In this document: positions 24,266 through 41,489 of the stretch, one piece after another
Position numbering within the stretch: position 1 is the stretch's first letter
Layout of the letters: every line of letters starts with the position of its first letter
Source: Protea cynaroides
Lineage: Eukaryota; Streptophyta; Magnoliopsida; Proteales; Proteaceae
DNA length: 64,000 bases
NCBI GenBank assembly: GCA_028583415.1
Contig: CM053269.1
Location: 34,600,254 to 34,664,253 of the forward strand
Direction of reading: 5' to 3'
Translations under genes and position numbers: made by a program
Notes under the pieces: model-generated
The model's input: only the letters and a program-made list of their open reading frames with translations
Told to the model about the DNA's origin: nothing
The model's database searches: none

Positions 24266-24556
24266 ATGTGAAGGCCACATAATGCAGTGCTTCGCTTGAT
24301 CACGAAATTGAATCCTGACTTTCAATATTGGATTTAAATCTTCTTCTTCCAAACATTTCCAATCAGATAGAACGTCTTTGCCCCAACTAGCACTCTGATC
24401 TTCTATAAACTTTATGAGCATTTGTGACTGCTCATATAGTATCTGATTTTATCTGCATGGTGAATCCGTATGCTGTCGTCTAGAAGTTACTCATCACCTT
24501 CTGTCTGATGTGACTACCTCCCATTATTGATGTAGATAAAACATAGGCTTGAATTT

Positions 24557-24595
<39 letters not shown>

Positions 24596-25370
24596 GGTAT
24601 TCCAATGACCTCATTCTTGGATTTTGGGATTGACCATTCATCATGTATATCTTGCTTACAGATGATTTATTTTGTAAGAACTTTGAAGTTTCTATCCTTT
24701 TGGTGGCACATCTGTCCTCCACATTTGTACTGATTGGCCGATCTGTTGATCTAATGCTTTCCTTGGAATCTTTTCACAGGTAGAACAAATGGCAGCTTCT
24801 CCAATACATGTTTCTTGAGACTACTCTTGTGTCTCTCGATTGATCATTTAAAGCTTTCCCAGACGGGTTGGACCTTTCTTTCTCAAGAGGCCGGGTGGTG
24901 TAGAATGTTCAGGAGACGGCTCATCATTTCAATCATCTTCAGAGTCCGAATTGACTGCGCACGTAAAATAGGAAGATGTACGAAACTGGGAGGAAATGTA
25001 TGGAAGAGACAAGGCACAAAGTTTGAAATCCCAAAGGGGTGATTTTTTTTTTTTTTTACTTACAGGGCAGATTGGACTGGTCTTGTCAACAAGCATATCA
25101 ATCTTGGACCTAGACATGGATGACCTATCGAATATCGATAATAGAAAGTTGAAACAACTAGTTCATCCAAGTGGCTCCAGTTGGGCATAACGCCTTCGAC
25201 GACCACCTTCAGTCACTGTGGGAATAAATCTTCCTTCAGATTTCTAATAGCAAGACTCATCATGCCCCTCTATCAATAGGTGCAGGATGCCTACCTTTCA
25301 GGGTTCCATACAATTCTTACCCTCTTTTTTCAGTTCATTCATAACCGAACTATTGCTTTTTAAGCACATG
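21700..25370. other. Noncoding inner part of element B
   Basis: There are about 3.7 kb with no frame of convincing length and no retroviral motif on either strand. It includes a weak repeat at 21710-21930 (GACTTTGAACC...TAGG...TGGAAG), two long poly-T runs (about 24235-24264 and 24555-24594) and a shorter one near 25043-25058. Short frames rich in Lys are translations of these runs. Confidence 0.7.
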
Positions 25371-25750
25371 GTTACTCTGGTTCATGCTCCAGTTTGGGGT
25401 TCAGTGGATTCATCAATGGACCACTTCTAGCCGAATTCAAAATCATTTTGGCTTATGCCCCAGCTTGTGGAGCAAGGGGTATCACCATTGCACTACACCA
25501 TTTTGAATCCAAGATTGGACTAATTTATGCCTTGGCTTGGGGGGTTCAATGGATTTCTTTGTTAGACCACTCTCAATTTGGGTCTAAGGTCAATTTGGTC
25601 CATGCCCCAATTTAGGGCATAATGGCTTTCCTCATTAGACCGCATTCAATTTAGGTTCCAAGGTCAATCTGGTTCATGTCCCGTTTATGGGTTAAGGGTT
25701 TCATCATTGGACCATTCCCTAGCTGTGATTCTGGTTCCTATCCTAGCCTG
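25370..25750. repeat. Diverged repeats of about 85 bp in element B
   Basis: Four to five units carry a 'TGGTTCATGCCCCAGTTTGGGG' word (written here in its longest form once), 'GGATT(T/C)CATCA(A/T)TGGACCAC' and 'AATT(T/C)GGGTCCAAG'. Units are strongly diverged. Confidence 0.7.
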
Positions 25751-25989
25751 GGGCATATCGGATCTCATCTTTGGTCAACCCTGCTGCTCGGGAAAATTCC
25801 ATTCCCTCTCTTTGAACAATGAGGAATACGAGGGCAATTCTTTGGATTCTAGCATTTCCTTGGCCAATGGGGCAGAAATGCCCGAGATGGGACAGCACTA
25901 TCATAGCTGAAGGTTCATGATTTCTTGATGACTCTAGAATGCTTCTCATTCACCATTCCTGACGGCTATCCTAACTTGTAGCACTGGGC

Positions 25990-26495
25990 TATGATAGACA
26001 TGGATCGGGCTCTAATTAATAGAGCCAAAGATTGATTTTGAATCAGTCTCCGATTGATAGAGACAAGATTGACTTTGAATTGGTCTCTGATTGATAGAGA
26101 CAGAGTTGACTTTGAATTGGTCTCTGATTGATAGAGATCAAGATTGATTTTGAATTGATCTCTGATTGATAGAGATCGAGATTGATTTTGAATTGGTCTC
26201 TGATTGATAGAGATCAAGATTGATTTTGAATTGGTCTCTGATTGATAGAGATCAAGATTGATTTTGAATTGGTCTCTGATTGATAGAGATCAAGATTGAT
26301 TTTGAGTTGGTCTCTGATTGATAGAGATCAAGATTGATTTTGAGTTGGTCTCTGATTGATAGAGATCAAGATTGATTTTGAGTTGGTCTCTGATTGATAG
26401 AGATCAAGATTGACTTTGAATTGATCTCTGATTGATAGAGATCAAGATTGACTTTGAATCGATCTCTGATTGATAGAGATCAAGATTGACAGTCA
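25990..26495. repeat. 38-bp tandem repeat, about 13 units, in element B
   Basis: The unit is made of AGATTGATTTTGAATTGG and TCTCTGATTGATAGAGATCA. Spacing is 38 bp (for example 26221 to 26259). Middle units are nearly identical, outer units diverge, as expected for an array that grows by unequal exchange or replication slippage. TCTCTGATTGATAGAGA is itself an inverted repeat (TCTCT/AGAGA). Confidence 0.93.
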
Positions 26496-26499
26496 GGGA

Positions 26500-27130
26500 C
26501 TGGGCTCTAGTTGCTAGAGGCAAGGATTGCTTGAGTTGGGCTCCGATTGATAGAGGCCAAGGATGACAATAATGGATTTGACTCTAATTGCTAGAGATGA
26601 TGGAATGACTGAAATTCTCTTTGATTCCTTTATGAAGTGGAACATGGACCAAAGGTAATGATTGAATAGGCCTAGAGGCTCACTCATGCTCTCATTGAGT
26701 TCATATGAATGGAACATTTCTTAGTTCCAACATAAATCGAAACCTGAACTGGAGTTGACGGTTGGACAAGCCTAGGGGCTAATTAAATTCAAATGAATGG
26801 AACTCTTCTTAGTTCCAACATGAATCAGAATTTGAACCACAGTTGATGGTTCGATAAGCCTAGTGGCTAAATGAATTCAGATGAATGAGACTCTTCTTAA
26901 TTCTAACATGAATCAGAACCTGAACCAAAGTTGATGGTTGGACGAGCCTAGGGGCTAAATAAATTCAGATGAATGGAACTTTTCCTAGTTTTGACATGAA
27001 CTGGAACCCTAACCAAAGTTGATGGTTGGATAAGCCTAGTGGCTAATTGAATTTAGATGAATGGAGTTTTTCCTAGTTCCGACATGAATCAGAACCTAAA
27101 CAGGAGGTGAAGGGTGAAAAAAAAGCCTAG
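26500..27130. repeat. Repeats of about 85 bp with 'GCCTAGGGGCTAA' in element B
   Basis: About six units carry TTGATGGTTGGA, AAGCCTAGGGGCTAA, TTCAGATGAATGGAAC and TTCTTAGTTCCAACATGAA. They grade into the next array, sharing the GCCTAGGGGCT word. Confidence 0.85.
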
Positions 27131-27139
27131 GGGCCGAAT

Positions 27140-28345
27140 GCCTTCTTCATTTTAGCATGATCTGGGAGTGATGATTGAACCTGCCTAAAGGTTAAACCCT
27201 TCTTTAATTCTGAGATGAACCATAAATGGTGGTTGAATTTGGGGCTGAATATTTCTTTGATTCTGAGATGAACTGGATGTGATTGAATCTGCCTAGAGGC
27301 TGAATCTTTCCTTCATTCTGGATGGACCGAAGTGATGATTGGACCTGCCTAAGGGCTGAATATTTCTTCGCCTGGAGATGAACCGGAAATGGTGGTTGGA
27401 CCCGCCTAGGGGCTGAATATTTTTTTGATTCTCGAGATGAACCGGATGTAATTGAATCTGCCTCGGGGCTGAATATTTCTTTACTCTGGATGAACCAAAA
27501 TGATGATTGAACCCGCCTAGGGGCTGAACCTTTCTTCGGTTCGAGATGAACCGGAAATGGTGATTGAATCTGGGACCGAATATTTCTTTGATACCGAGAT
27601 GAACCGAATGTGATTGAATCTGCCTAGGGGCTGAATCTTTCCTTAATTCTGGATGAACCAAAATGATGATTGGACCTGACTAGGGGCTGAATCTTTCCTT
27701 CGGTTCTGAGATGAACCAGAAATGGTGGTTGGACCTGCCTAGGGGCTGAATATTTTTTTTTTTTGATTCTGAGATAAACTGGATGTAATTGAATCTGCCT
27801 AGGGGCTGAATCTTTCCTTAATTCAAAGGTGAATAGGGAACAATGATTGGATTTGCCTAGGGGCTGAATATTTCCTTAATTCAAAGGTGAATAGGGAACA
27901 ATGATTGGATAGGGGCTGGATCTCTCCTTAATTCAGAGATGAATCGAGAACGGTGATTGGATTTGCCTAGGGGCTGAATCTTTTCTTAATTCTGAGGTGA
28001 ATCGAGAACTATGATTGGATTTGCCTAGGGGCTGAATCTTTCCTTAATTCAAAGATACATTGAGAACTATGATTGGATTTGCCTAGGGGCTGAATCTTTC
28101 CTTAATTCAGGGGTGCATTGAGAACCATGATTGGATTTGCCTAGAGGCTGAATCTTTCCTTAATTTAGAGGTACATTGAGAATGGTGATTGGATTTGCCT
28201 AGGGGCTGAATCTTTCCTTAATTCAGAGATGAATTCAGAACTTTGATTGGATTTGCCTAGGGGCTGAATCTTTCCTTAATTCAAAGGTGAATCGGGAACT
28301 ATGATTGGATCTGCCTAGGGGCTGAATCTTTCATTCTTTCTTATA
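27140..28345. repeat. 58-60-bp tandem repeat, about 18-20 units, in element B
   Basis: The unit is TTGGATTTGCCTAGGGGCTG, AATCTTTCCTTAATTC and (A)GAGGTGAATCGAGAAC. Spacing of 58 bp is clear between 28021 and 28079. The left half (27140-27800) has variant units with AACCGGAAATGGTGG. The minus-strand open frame 27661-27293 is just the repeat translated. Confidence 0.9.
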
Positions 28346-28499
28346 AAATTTGATGTTCAATCAAGATCTAGATTCATGACTTCCATTGATTCATTTAGAA
28401 AGATAATATGGATGGATCTCAAGATGAGAGATCAAGACAATTCCCTAATTGTAGGGGCCTCTCACCCTAAAGGGTGGATATAGTTGCAGTTTGATTCTC

Positions 28500-29600
28500 T
28501 TTTCCAAAGGCATTGGATTGGATATAGTTGCGTTTGATTCTCTTTTCCAAAGGCATTGAAATCCAATGGAGGAATATTGAGATTCTAGACATCTAGGGGA
28601 GTGGAAGAAGTCACATGCACAATCAAGGATGACTCAACCATACAAGAGTTAGATCCCTCATAAGGGCGATTGGGTAAACATTATCCAAGTCAATTTAATT
28701 GAATTTGATTAAGCCATGTGTTCAGTCTTGGGACCTCATGATTCCAAAATGGATAATCAGTGGTACCAAGGTCTGGCCAATTGGATTACCGAATTCGATA
28801 AAATTGAAATGGATATATTAATCCGTCGTCCTTATTAGGGATGGTTAGCAAAAGCGGTTCATAGATGAACAAACTAGTAAATTTCTTCTTGACCATGGTA
28901 TCTATGTCTTGACAGGGATTTTTTGTTCGTTTTTTGAAATCGACGTGTTAACAATGAGAGATTCGACACATCGAGCTTACTTAATGGAGGGTGTATAGTG
29001 ACCGTCTACTATGATGTAGAACAGGTGTATACATACCTCATACTCCCAATGGGTGAGAGTTCAAGATGCTCATCGTGTAGAATCTAACATGTTGACCAGT
29101 CGAGGACAAAAACGGGCAGAACTTCGACGTCTCGAACATGGATGTCATGGTTAAGCCGATTTTACTGGGTCGGTTCAGGGATGAACCAAAAATAACAAAC
29201 ATTGGGCTACAATCTGGGTTAGGACAGAAAAGGCCACCTTGACAAAGATGGGGTAACCTATCACCGAATGCTCGATGAATAATGGGCCCCCAATCCCTTT
29301 ATATACTATGTTGCAAGGATCCAAGCGACGTGGAGTAGCATACCGCATTCTCAGGCGGACCCAAGAAACGCTCGTTAGAGGCTGCTCGCCGGTCGTGGTC
29401 TCACAAAGTACAGGCCAAGGCTGTGTGTTTCGCCTAGCGGGCTGCCCCATATGCATGGGACCCGGTTCGGCTACTCGCACGAATGTGTGACTGAACCCAT
29501 TCCCCCCAAAGCAATAATATACAAGCATAAATATAGTATCCTGAAATCTAGCATCCAATTCACACAAGGAAAGTTCTCATTTAGGAGTTTGACATTTATA
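28500..29600 (-). other. Leader of element B, homologous to the leader of element C
   Basis: Read on the minus strand from the PBS, the sequence follows the C leader (about 13989-14940) block by block, down to about 28650. Then the satellite-like repeats begin where C would have gag. The minus-strand frame 29567-29175 (130 codons) has no counterpart in C and looks like chance. Confidence 0.75.
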
Positions 29601-29601
29601 T

Positions 29602-29619
29602 CCCCAGTGAAGTCGCCAC
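29602..29619 (-). promoter_or_regulatory. PBS of element B
   Basis: On the minus strand it reads TGGCGACTTCACTGGGGA, one base from the right LTR. It differs from the C site at three places (G/T, T/C, A/G). Confidence 0.8.
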
Positions 29620-34879
<5,260 letters not shown>

Positions 34880-34884
34880 CCCTC

Positions 34885-35604
34885 GTGATCCAAAAGCCAA
34901 GAGAGGAGGCTGATCCTTAAGGAGATAGATTGAACCGATCGGAGGAATTATTGAGAGCTATGAAGGCATGTGATGATCAGATAATCCGTCAAGGAGCATT
35001 CCCCCGTAATGAATTAGTAAATCAATCAGTGGGACAACTTGCCAACATTAATGCTCGTCCATTAATCTCAAAGAATCCGAGCAACATCCCTGCTCGTTAA
35101 AATTGGAGAACCAGAAGACAGTTCACAGAATTGGGTATGACCAGAAATAAATTTCTAAAAGTATTGGTACAGGCCGGAAAGCTGAAGGTACTTACACCTC
35201 GTCCACTGCCGTATCCTCTCCTGTTGAAATTTTGAATGGATTTATTTGCAAGTATCATAACCAATATGGTAACCACACTGAAAATTGTGAGGCTCTAAGG
35301 CATGCCATACAAGACCTGCTAGATGCTGGAAAATTCAAGCTCCAACCGAGGCACGCATCTATGGCAAATAATCCCCTTCCTCGTTACAAAGTTAACTTTA
35401 TAGAATGGGGGGAGGTATGTTAGGACAAGGATATTCCAACTCAAGTGGTCCAAACTGAAGGAAGCGTCACAATTGGTGGCGTGGTAAACATGGTCTCAAT
35501 CCAAGAAGTGGGGTATGAGCATGGGGTAAAGTTTTTAGAAATCTCGCAGCATACGATGGTGATTGGATAGAATGATAAAGGAATAGAGGGAGGTATGCCA
35601 CAAG
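34885..35604 (+). pseudogene. Element C gag, C-terminal part
   Basis: After the TSD (34880-34884) the C reading resumes. A clear block is CKYHNQYGNHTENC with HAIQDLLDAGKF (ORF 35232-35423), the usual end of Tat/Ogre gag. Before it, fragments such as NRSEELLRAMKA and KVLVQAGKLKVLTPRPLPYP fit gag order but are separated by stops and a frameshift. The large middle of gag is missing, since only about 350 bases lie between these fragments and the insertion. After 35423 the text is weakly coding at best; the protease active site is not seen before D cuts in. Confidence 0.75.
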
Positions 35605-35609
35605 ATATC
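35605..35609. repeat. TSD of element D, left copy (ATATC)
   Basis: ATATC precedes the LTR start at 35610 and recurs at 47604-47608 after the right LTR. Confidence 0.92.
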
Positions 35610-36977
35610 TGTCACACCCCAATTCCACACTGTTCAGAATGGTGTGATGAACCGCTAATAAATCAACGGTTCAACCAGGATCTCAAATAGGCTGCGTTCG
35701 TTTGCTTAAACCATACACATCCACAACCATAATCAGAGTAAATACACAATAGCGGAAGTCTTAAATATTAAATGAATTGAGAATATAAATGTGATAATCA
35801 TAAATAAAATACCCAATTATCTTTCATTGACTGAGACATAAGTAAATAAAATAATCAATTACATTTCCTCAATAATCCAAATAAAAATCTAATCGAAAAC
35901 GCATGAGTTGCATTCGCATGATGAATCATGCGTCTCCATTATATCTTCTGCGTCCATCGTCGCAACGTGCCCGCATGCGGGAGCATTCATATAATCTTTC
36001 ACGGTCATACCTGCATCATCAACTAAAAATATTTGAATTCGAAAATGGTGAGCACACATCACGGCTCAGTGAGCAAACAAAACAATGCAACAAACATATG
36101 CATGCATTCAATTCATATCTTTGGTCTGGTATATAAGTTTACAATGTGCTATAGAAAGGTTCGGTGGCCGCATCGCCTCTATACATAGGGTGTGTAAGCC
36201 CACCCAATGGATCAAACACTATTGTCGTCCACATCCACCCCACCATGGAATAGAGATAGAGCTAAAGTGCTTAGGACCGCACCGCATCACACTTCCCCTG
36301 ATGCTCTATCCATACCAACACGTAAGCCCCTGTTGGCGAGGGCTTGCAAACTGGGCTCGCAACTAACCAATCCTAATGTCAAACAGTGTATCCAAGGCCT
36401 CACCCTAGCATCCCTCAATACGTCCATAGAGATAGAGCTAAGGCCCCCCGACAGAGTCAGAGACTACACGGTCTGAGACCACCTCCCCTGATGCCCTATG
36501 ATGTAATAGTTCTGCTAAGGTAATGGTGATACGACGATGCTAGTGGACAAGACTTGAGTAGAGATAGGGCTAAAGTGCTTAGGACCGCATCGTATCACAC
36601 TTCCCCTGATGCCCCACTCGCATCAAGTACATTAACCACACACAAGCATTCACATGTCTATTCCTAGCATCATCATCATCATCATGTTGTAAATAAACTG
36701 AATTAAATATGCATGAACAGTAATAACAGGAATAGTAGATGACATGTGATATGCACATTACAATCATACAATCATAGCATCATATATGGTATTGGACTCA
36801 ATAAACAAAAACAGTTTATTATTAGTCAATTAGTTTAGGTCTTGTTCCCTCACCTTTGATTGAGTGTAGATCCTCTTTCAAGTTTTAAGAATCACTTTTA
36901 TATCACTAGGAGAACCTAACAAGTCGATAGATTTTAATTAGAATTAATTTCAATAATTTTAAGCTTGCTGTATTGCT

Positions 36978-37160
36978 AGGGTCGCAGGTTGGGTCGCAGG
37001 TAGGGTAGTAGTTTTCTGCGACCCCAGGGTGTAGGGTCGATCATAGGGTCGGTTACCCATCGACCCTAGGTGCGACCACAGCCTCCCTGGACTTCCCGAG
37101 AGCATGGGGTCGATCCTGTGGTCTAGTAGGGTCGGTTACCAATCGACCCTACGTGCTACC
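36978..37160. repeat. GGGTCG/CGACCC motif array in the D LTR
   Basis: Repeated words GGGTCGCAGG, GGGTCGGTTACC, ATCGACCCTA and CCGAGAGCATGGGGTCGATC make a GC-richer island. A second cluster is at 37663-37800. The other LTR has them at about 46649-46831 and 47336-47465. A related array occurs outside the LTR at 42910-43130. Confidence 0.78.
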
Positions 37161-37563
37161 ACACGTAGTTTGAGTCGACCTTTCATCCTACAGTCCATTC
37201 TTTCATGTTTGGATCCTTTGGCTTACTTTTATAGTTCATCCTATGATTGTTCTATGGCTCAAAACTCCAAGTTACACACTTTACTTTGTTTGCAGTGATT
37301 TCCTCTATGGATTCCATTGGAATTTATCCATGGATGGATGATTTGGGTTTCTCCTAGATCCTACTCTCTTCATGAACTATTCTAGGATCTTACATAATTC
37401 ATGGAGAATGTATTCATACCTTAGGTTTGCTGAGATTCAGAGATTTCTCTGAATTCCTTCTCCTTAGTCTTGTTCTCCAATTATCCTTCTCTTCTCATTC
37501 TCTTCTCTTTCTCTCACTTTCAATTAGGGTTTCAAAAGGAGTGAAAGAGGCTATGGGACGTCC

Positions 37564-37572
37564 TATTTATAG
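37564..37572 (-). promoter_or_regulatory. TATA box of the D 3' LTR
   Basis: TATAAATAG on the minus strand. The 5' LTR, the one that would drive the element, has the same word at 47232-47240. Confidence 0.65.
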
Positions 37573-37933
37573 AGGAAAACCTCCCAAAATAAGTTCCATC
37601 GAGATTAGGAAAGGATCCCCTTGAAATTAGGAAAGTTTCCTAATTATGGTTTCAGTCTGTCATCCTAGGGTCGATGCTAGGGTTGCAGGACCCGTCGACC
37701 TTAGGGTCTAAAGTCATCCGACCCTAGGACTAAAAAGTCATGGGTTGGACTCTGTTGAGGTGGGGTCGATCCTACCTGTTTAGGCATGCGACCTTATCCT
37801 CAATTTTACTATTTTTGGTCAATTTCATACCTGGTTTGTAATTTCCTTCACGCACTTGGTCCACTAGGCTCGACCATTATAGGTAGACCTGGTACAAGGT
37901 GGTAAAACCGGTTAGTTTGATACGGGTCTTACA

Positions 37934-37947
37934 ACTCCCCCCTTCTT
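37934..37947 (-). promoter_or_regulatory. PPT of element D
   Basis: AAGAAGGGGGGAGT on the minus strand directly abuts the 3' LTR. It fixes the orientation together with the PBS at the other end. Confidence 0.9.
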
Positions 37948-37957
37948 ATTAAAAATT

Positions 37958-39290
37958 TTATCCTCGAAATTGGTACATACCTTCCGAGTCGAAAAGATGA
38001 GGGTATTGCTTACGCATAACATTCTCTTCTTCCCATGTGATTTCTTCTATATCTCTGCTTCTCCAGGTGACTTTAACATAATAGATGTCACGGTTGCGTA
38101 GTCGTTGAACCTTTCGACTGGTGATTTCAGTTGGTGCTACTTCAAATGTCAAATCATCAGTCAAATCAGGTGGATCTACTGTCAAAACGTGTGTTGGATC
38201 TCTGACGTATTTCTTCAATAATGAAACATGGAATACATCATGCACACTTGACATAGATGGTGGTAGTGCTAACTGGTAAGCCACTTTTCCACATTTGGCT
38301 AGAATCTCATATGACCCGACATATCTCGGACTTAGTTTATATTTCTGTCCAAACCGTTTTAAACCTCGCATAGGTGATACTTTCAAGAACACCTTATCAC
38401 CTATGGCAAATTTAAGGTCTCGGCGTCGAGTATCTGCATATTGTTTCTGACTATTCTGAGCCGTTCTTACTCTTTCCTTGATAATATCGACTACTCGACA
38501 TGTCTCTTCAACAAATTCTAATCCAACAATGCTACGTTCTCCAACTTCATTCCAAAACAAAGGAGTTCGACACTTCCTACCATACAGTGCTTCATAGGGT
38601 GACATCTGTATAGTAGCCTGATAGCTGTTGTTATAAGCGAACTCGATCAATGGTAATTTTTCATCCCATGATCCATTAAAATCAATTACACAGGCTCAAA
38701 GCATGTCCTATAAAATCTGAATGGTACGCTCTGACGGTCCGTCTGAGGATGGAATACAGTACTAAACTTCAATGTTGTACCCATAGCCTTTTGCAATCCT
38801 TTCCAAAACTTTGAAGTAAATCGTGGATCTCTGTCGGACATAATGCTTTCAGGTACACCGTGTAATTTGACAATATTATCCACATACAACTTAGCTAACC
38901 TCTCCAGTGTATACTGAGGTCGTATAGCTATAAATCGAGCCGTTTTAGTCAGGTGGTCTACAATCACCCAAACCACGTCAACTACTCAGGGAGTCAATGG
39001 TAATCCGGTGACGAAGTCCATAGTGATGCAGTCCATAGTGATGCAGTCCCATTTCCATGATGGTTCTGGTAACGGCTGTAACAGACCTGTAGGTCTTTGT
39101 CGTTCAGCCTTTATCCTCTGACAATTTAGGCATTAAGGCACGAATTTAGATACATCTGCTTTCATTCTTCTCCACCAATATAATTTCTTTAGATCATGAT
39201 ACATTTTTATACTTCCAGGATGTATCGAATAGACGGTGGTGTGGGCTTCTTTCATTAGTCGATGTCTATTGTCCAAACTTTCTGTTTTAG
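37958..39290 (-). pseudogene. Element D integrase and chromodomain
   Basis: Reading down the minus strand: an HHCC-type zinc-binding region (HTTVYSIHPG...CLNC, with a TAA stop just before the first Cys), then the core with the first Asp in TMDFVTGLP and the second in SDRDPRF. A frameshift near HPQTDRQS removes the stretch with the catalytic Glu from frame, and two stops follow. From 38650 the C-terminal part is open for 230 codons: YEALYGRKCRTPL, a GPY/F-like region (LSPRYVGSYEI) and, at 38140-37961, a chromodomain-like end (YYVKVTWRSRDIEEITWE). A 15-bp tandem duplication at about 39017-39050 repeats CITMD. It is inactive as it stands. Confidence 0.92.
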
Positions 39291-40092
39291 GTACACATAT
39301 TCTTCCTTTGTACTTCAGTACCTTTTCATCGTCCAAGGCGAACTCAGGGATAGTCCTACCTTTTTCAATGTCCTCTTGTACCGTTCTTAGATAAGGGTCT
39401 GATTTAATAGCTGTTTTTACTTCATCAATTATATCAGGTACAATCTTCAATGTGGCAAACATATTTGAAAATCGATGAATAAACCCTTGGTTGGTTGGTT
39501 CACCCGGTGCATCTATCACGAATTGCTCATTACTATAATTGAACACTTTTCTGGTAGTACACATTGCGGCAGTTGTGTAAACCTCTCCTTGAGATTTTAT
39601 CATTGCTTTTCTACTCAGCGCATCAGCTACCACATTAGCTTTCCCCGGATGATACTGGATATCACAATCATAGTCTTTCAATAGTTCCAGCCATCTTCTT
39701 TGTCTCATATTCAACTCCTTCTGATTAAAGAGATAAGTGAGACTCTTATGATCTGATTTAATCTGAAAATTTTCTCCGTACAAGTAATGTCTCCATATCT
39801 TGACAACATGTACCAATGCCGTTAATTCCAAGTCATGAGTGGGATAGTTCTTCTCATGTCTCTTCAGTTGTCTTGAGGCATATGCAATTACTTGTTCTCC
39901 TTGCATAAGTACACATCCTAAACCCAATCCTGACGCATCAGTGTACAACATAAATGGCTGTCCTGGAACCGGAATAGTCAAGATCGGAGCAGATATCAAT
40001 CTAGCCTTCAATGTTTGGAAACTCTTCTCACATTTATCAGTCCAAACAAACCTTTCGCCCTTCTTAGTCAAATTGGTGAGAGGTACGACAAT
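39290..40092 (-). pseudogene. Element D RNase H and linker
   Basis: The open frame 40071-39133 starts in the RT-RNase H junction (ERFVWTDKCEKSFQ). It holds the RNase H core YTDASGLGLGCVL, VIAYASRQLK, the HDLEL motif, a KSDHKSLTYLF block and HPGKANVVADALSR. The linker to integrase follows. It is separated from RT by an in-frame TGA where element A has an Arg codon, a change expected from CGA to TGA. Confidence 0.93.
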
Positions 40093-40986
40093 TCAGGAAT
40101 AGTCTTCCACGAATCGTCGATAATACCCAGCTAGACCTAGGAAACTTCTAATTTCTACAACGCTCTTCGGTGCTTCCCACTTCACAATGGCTTCAATCTT
40201 GCTAGGGTCCACTTTAATTCCTTCAGTGGATACCACATGGCCTAAGAAAACGACTTCATTTAGCCAAAAGTCACACTTTGTAAATTTGGCGTAAAGCTTC
40301 TCTTTTCGTAATTGCTGTAGAGCGGCTCTTAGATTCATAAAATGAGTTTTCTTGTCCTTGGAGTAGACCAATATATCATCAATGAATACAATGATCGACA
40401 TATCCAACATATCATGGAATACCTGATTCATAAGTTCCATAAAAGTTGTTGGTGTGTTAGTCAATCCAAAAGACATGACCAAAAATTCATAATGTCCATA
40501 TCTCGTCCTGAATGCTGTCTTGGGAATATCTCCGTCCTTGATCTTCAACTGATGGTTTCCTGACCGAAGATCGATCTTAGAGAACACCTTGGCACCTTGC
40601 AACTGATTGAACAAGTCATCGATCCGAGGCAATGGGTACCGATTCTTGATTGTCAGCTTATTCAGTTCTCGGTAGTCTATACACAGTTGAACACTATTGT
40701 CTTTCTTCTTTACGAATAATACTGGCGCTCCCCATGGTGATATGCTAGGTCTGATGTAACCCTTGTCCAGTAGTTCTTGTAACTGTACTTTTAATTCCTT
40801 CAGTTCAGTAGGAGCCATTCGATAAGGTGCTTTAGATACTGGTGCGGCTCCGGGTATCAGATCTATAACAAACTCTGTAGCTCGGTCGGGTAGTAGTCCT
40901 GGTAGTTCTTCAGGAAATACATCTGGAAAGTCACGCAGGACATCAATATCCTCCATTCGTGGTGCTTCCTTTGTGAGGTCGACCAC
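40093..40986 (-). pseudogene. Element D reverse transcriptase
   Basis: A single open frame of 297 codons covers the RT: YRMAPTELKELK, a WGAPVLFVKKKDNS block, CIDYRELN, RYPLPRIDDL, catalytic FIDD at 40375-40386, and FLGLAGYYRRF at the end. Most conserved gypsy RT residues are present. It is cut off from protease by a stop (TGA, after ARKCLEK near 41010) and from RNase H by another stop (about 40092). The start Met is only the first ATG after the stop, since the protein is normally made as a polyprotein. Confidence 0.94.
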
Positions 40987-40999
40987 TGATACTAGATAC

Positions 41000-41450
41000 C
41001 CAACTCCTCATTTCTCAAGGCATTTTCTAGCTTTTAATGCAGAGATGATGAGTTTTCGTTTACGGGGAAGTTTGGTTCCCGTAAAACTGAACTCTGCTCC
41101 TTTCTTGTCTTTAAATGTCAGCTTCTTTTAGACACAAAATAGGTTTGTAGAATGCCGAGCTAACCAGTCCATTCCCAAGATGACGTCAAAGTCTGCCATT
41201 TCAAGTTGAATCAAGGTTGCATCCAAGGTTTTCTCATCAATAAGAACTGGACATGGTCCATAACCTTTTTCTAATTCTACTTCTGATCCCATCGGCGATC
41301 GTACAAGCAGTTTGTAGTCTAAAGATTTGAGGGGTAGGTTCAGCTTCTTTCCAAATGACACAGATATAAAAGAATGAGTAGCTCCTGAATCAAAGAGTAC
41401 TCTGGCGGGAATGCCATTAATAGGTATGATACCTGTGATTTGTTTTAATT
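41000..41450 (-). pseudogene. Element D protease
   Basis: An aspartic protease of the retropepsin type: the active-site block LFDSGATHSF lies near 41365-41400, followed by SVSFGKKLNLP and the C-terminal DVILGMDWLARHS near 41165-41200. A stop (TAG region at 41128) interrupts it before the linker to RT. Confidence 0.88.
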
Positions 41451-41489
41451 TAGTCTACATGCTCACACAATGTAACACAAAATGAAAGG

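Larger units (their letters stand above)
35610..37933 (-). repeat. 3' LTR of element D (left)
   Basis: It is 2324 bp, starts TGTCACACCCC and ends GGGTCTTACA on the plus strand. It contains two GGGTCG-rich arrays (about 36978-37160 and 37663-37800), a (CAT)n run near 36668-36685 and a minus-strand TATA box TATAAATAG at 37564-37572. Blocks near 36320-36380 match the LTR of element A. Confidence 0.93.

Noticed and set aside
24173..25117. Several short minus-strand frames with poly-Lys in element B
   Set aside because: Translations of poly-T runs; no conserved pattern.
25990..26495. CRISPR-like array
   Set aside because: Units are directly adjacent with no unique spacers, and the context is a plant retrotransposon.
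27293..27661. A 122-codon minus-strand frame with repeated peptide units
   Set aside because: It is the 58-bp tandem repeat translated; unit length not being a multiple of three breaks it elsewhere.
29175..29567. A 130-codon minus-strand frame next to the B PBS, possible gag start
   Set aside because: The homologous leader of element C has no such frame, and no gag pattern is visible.
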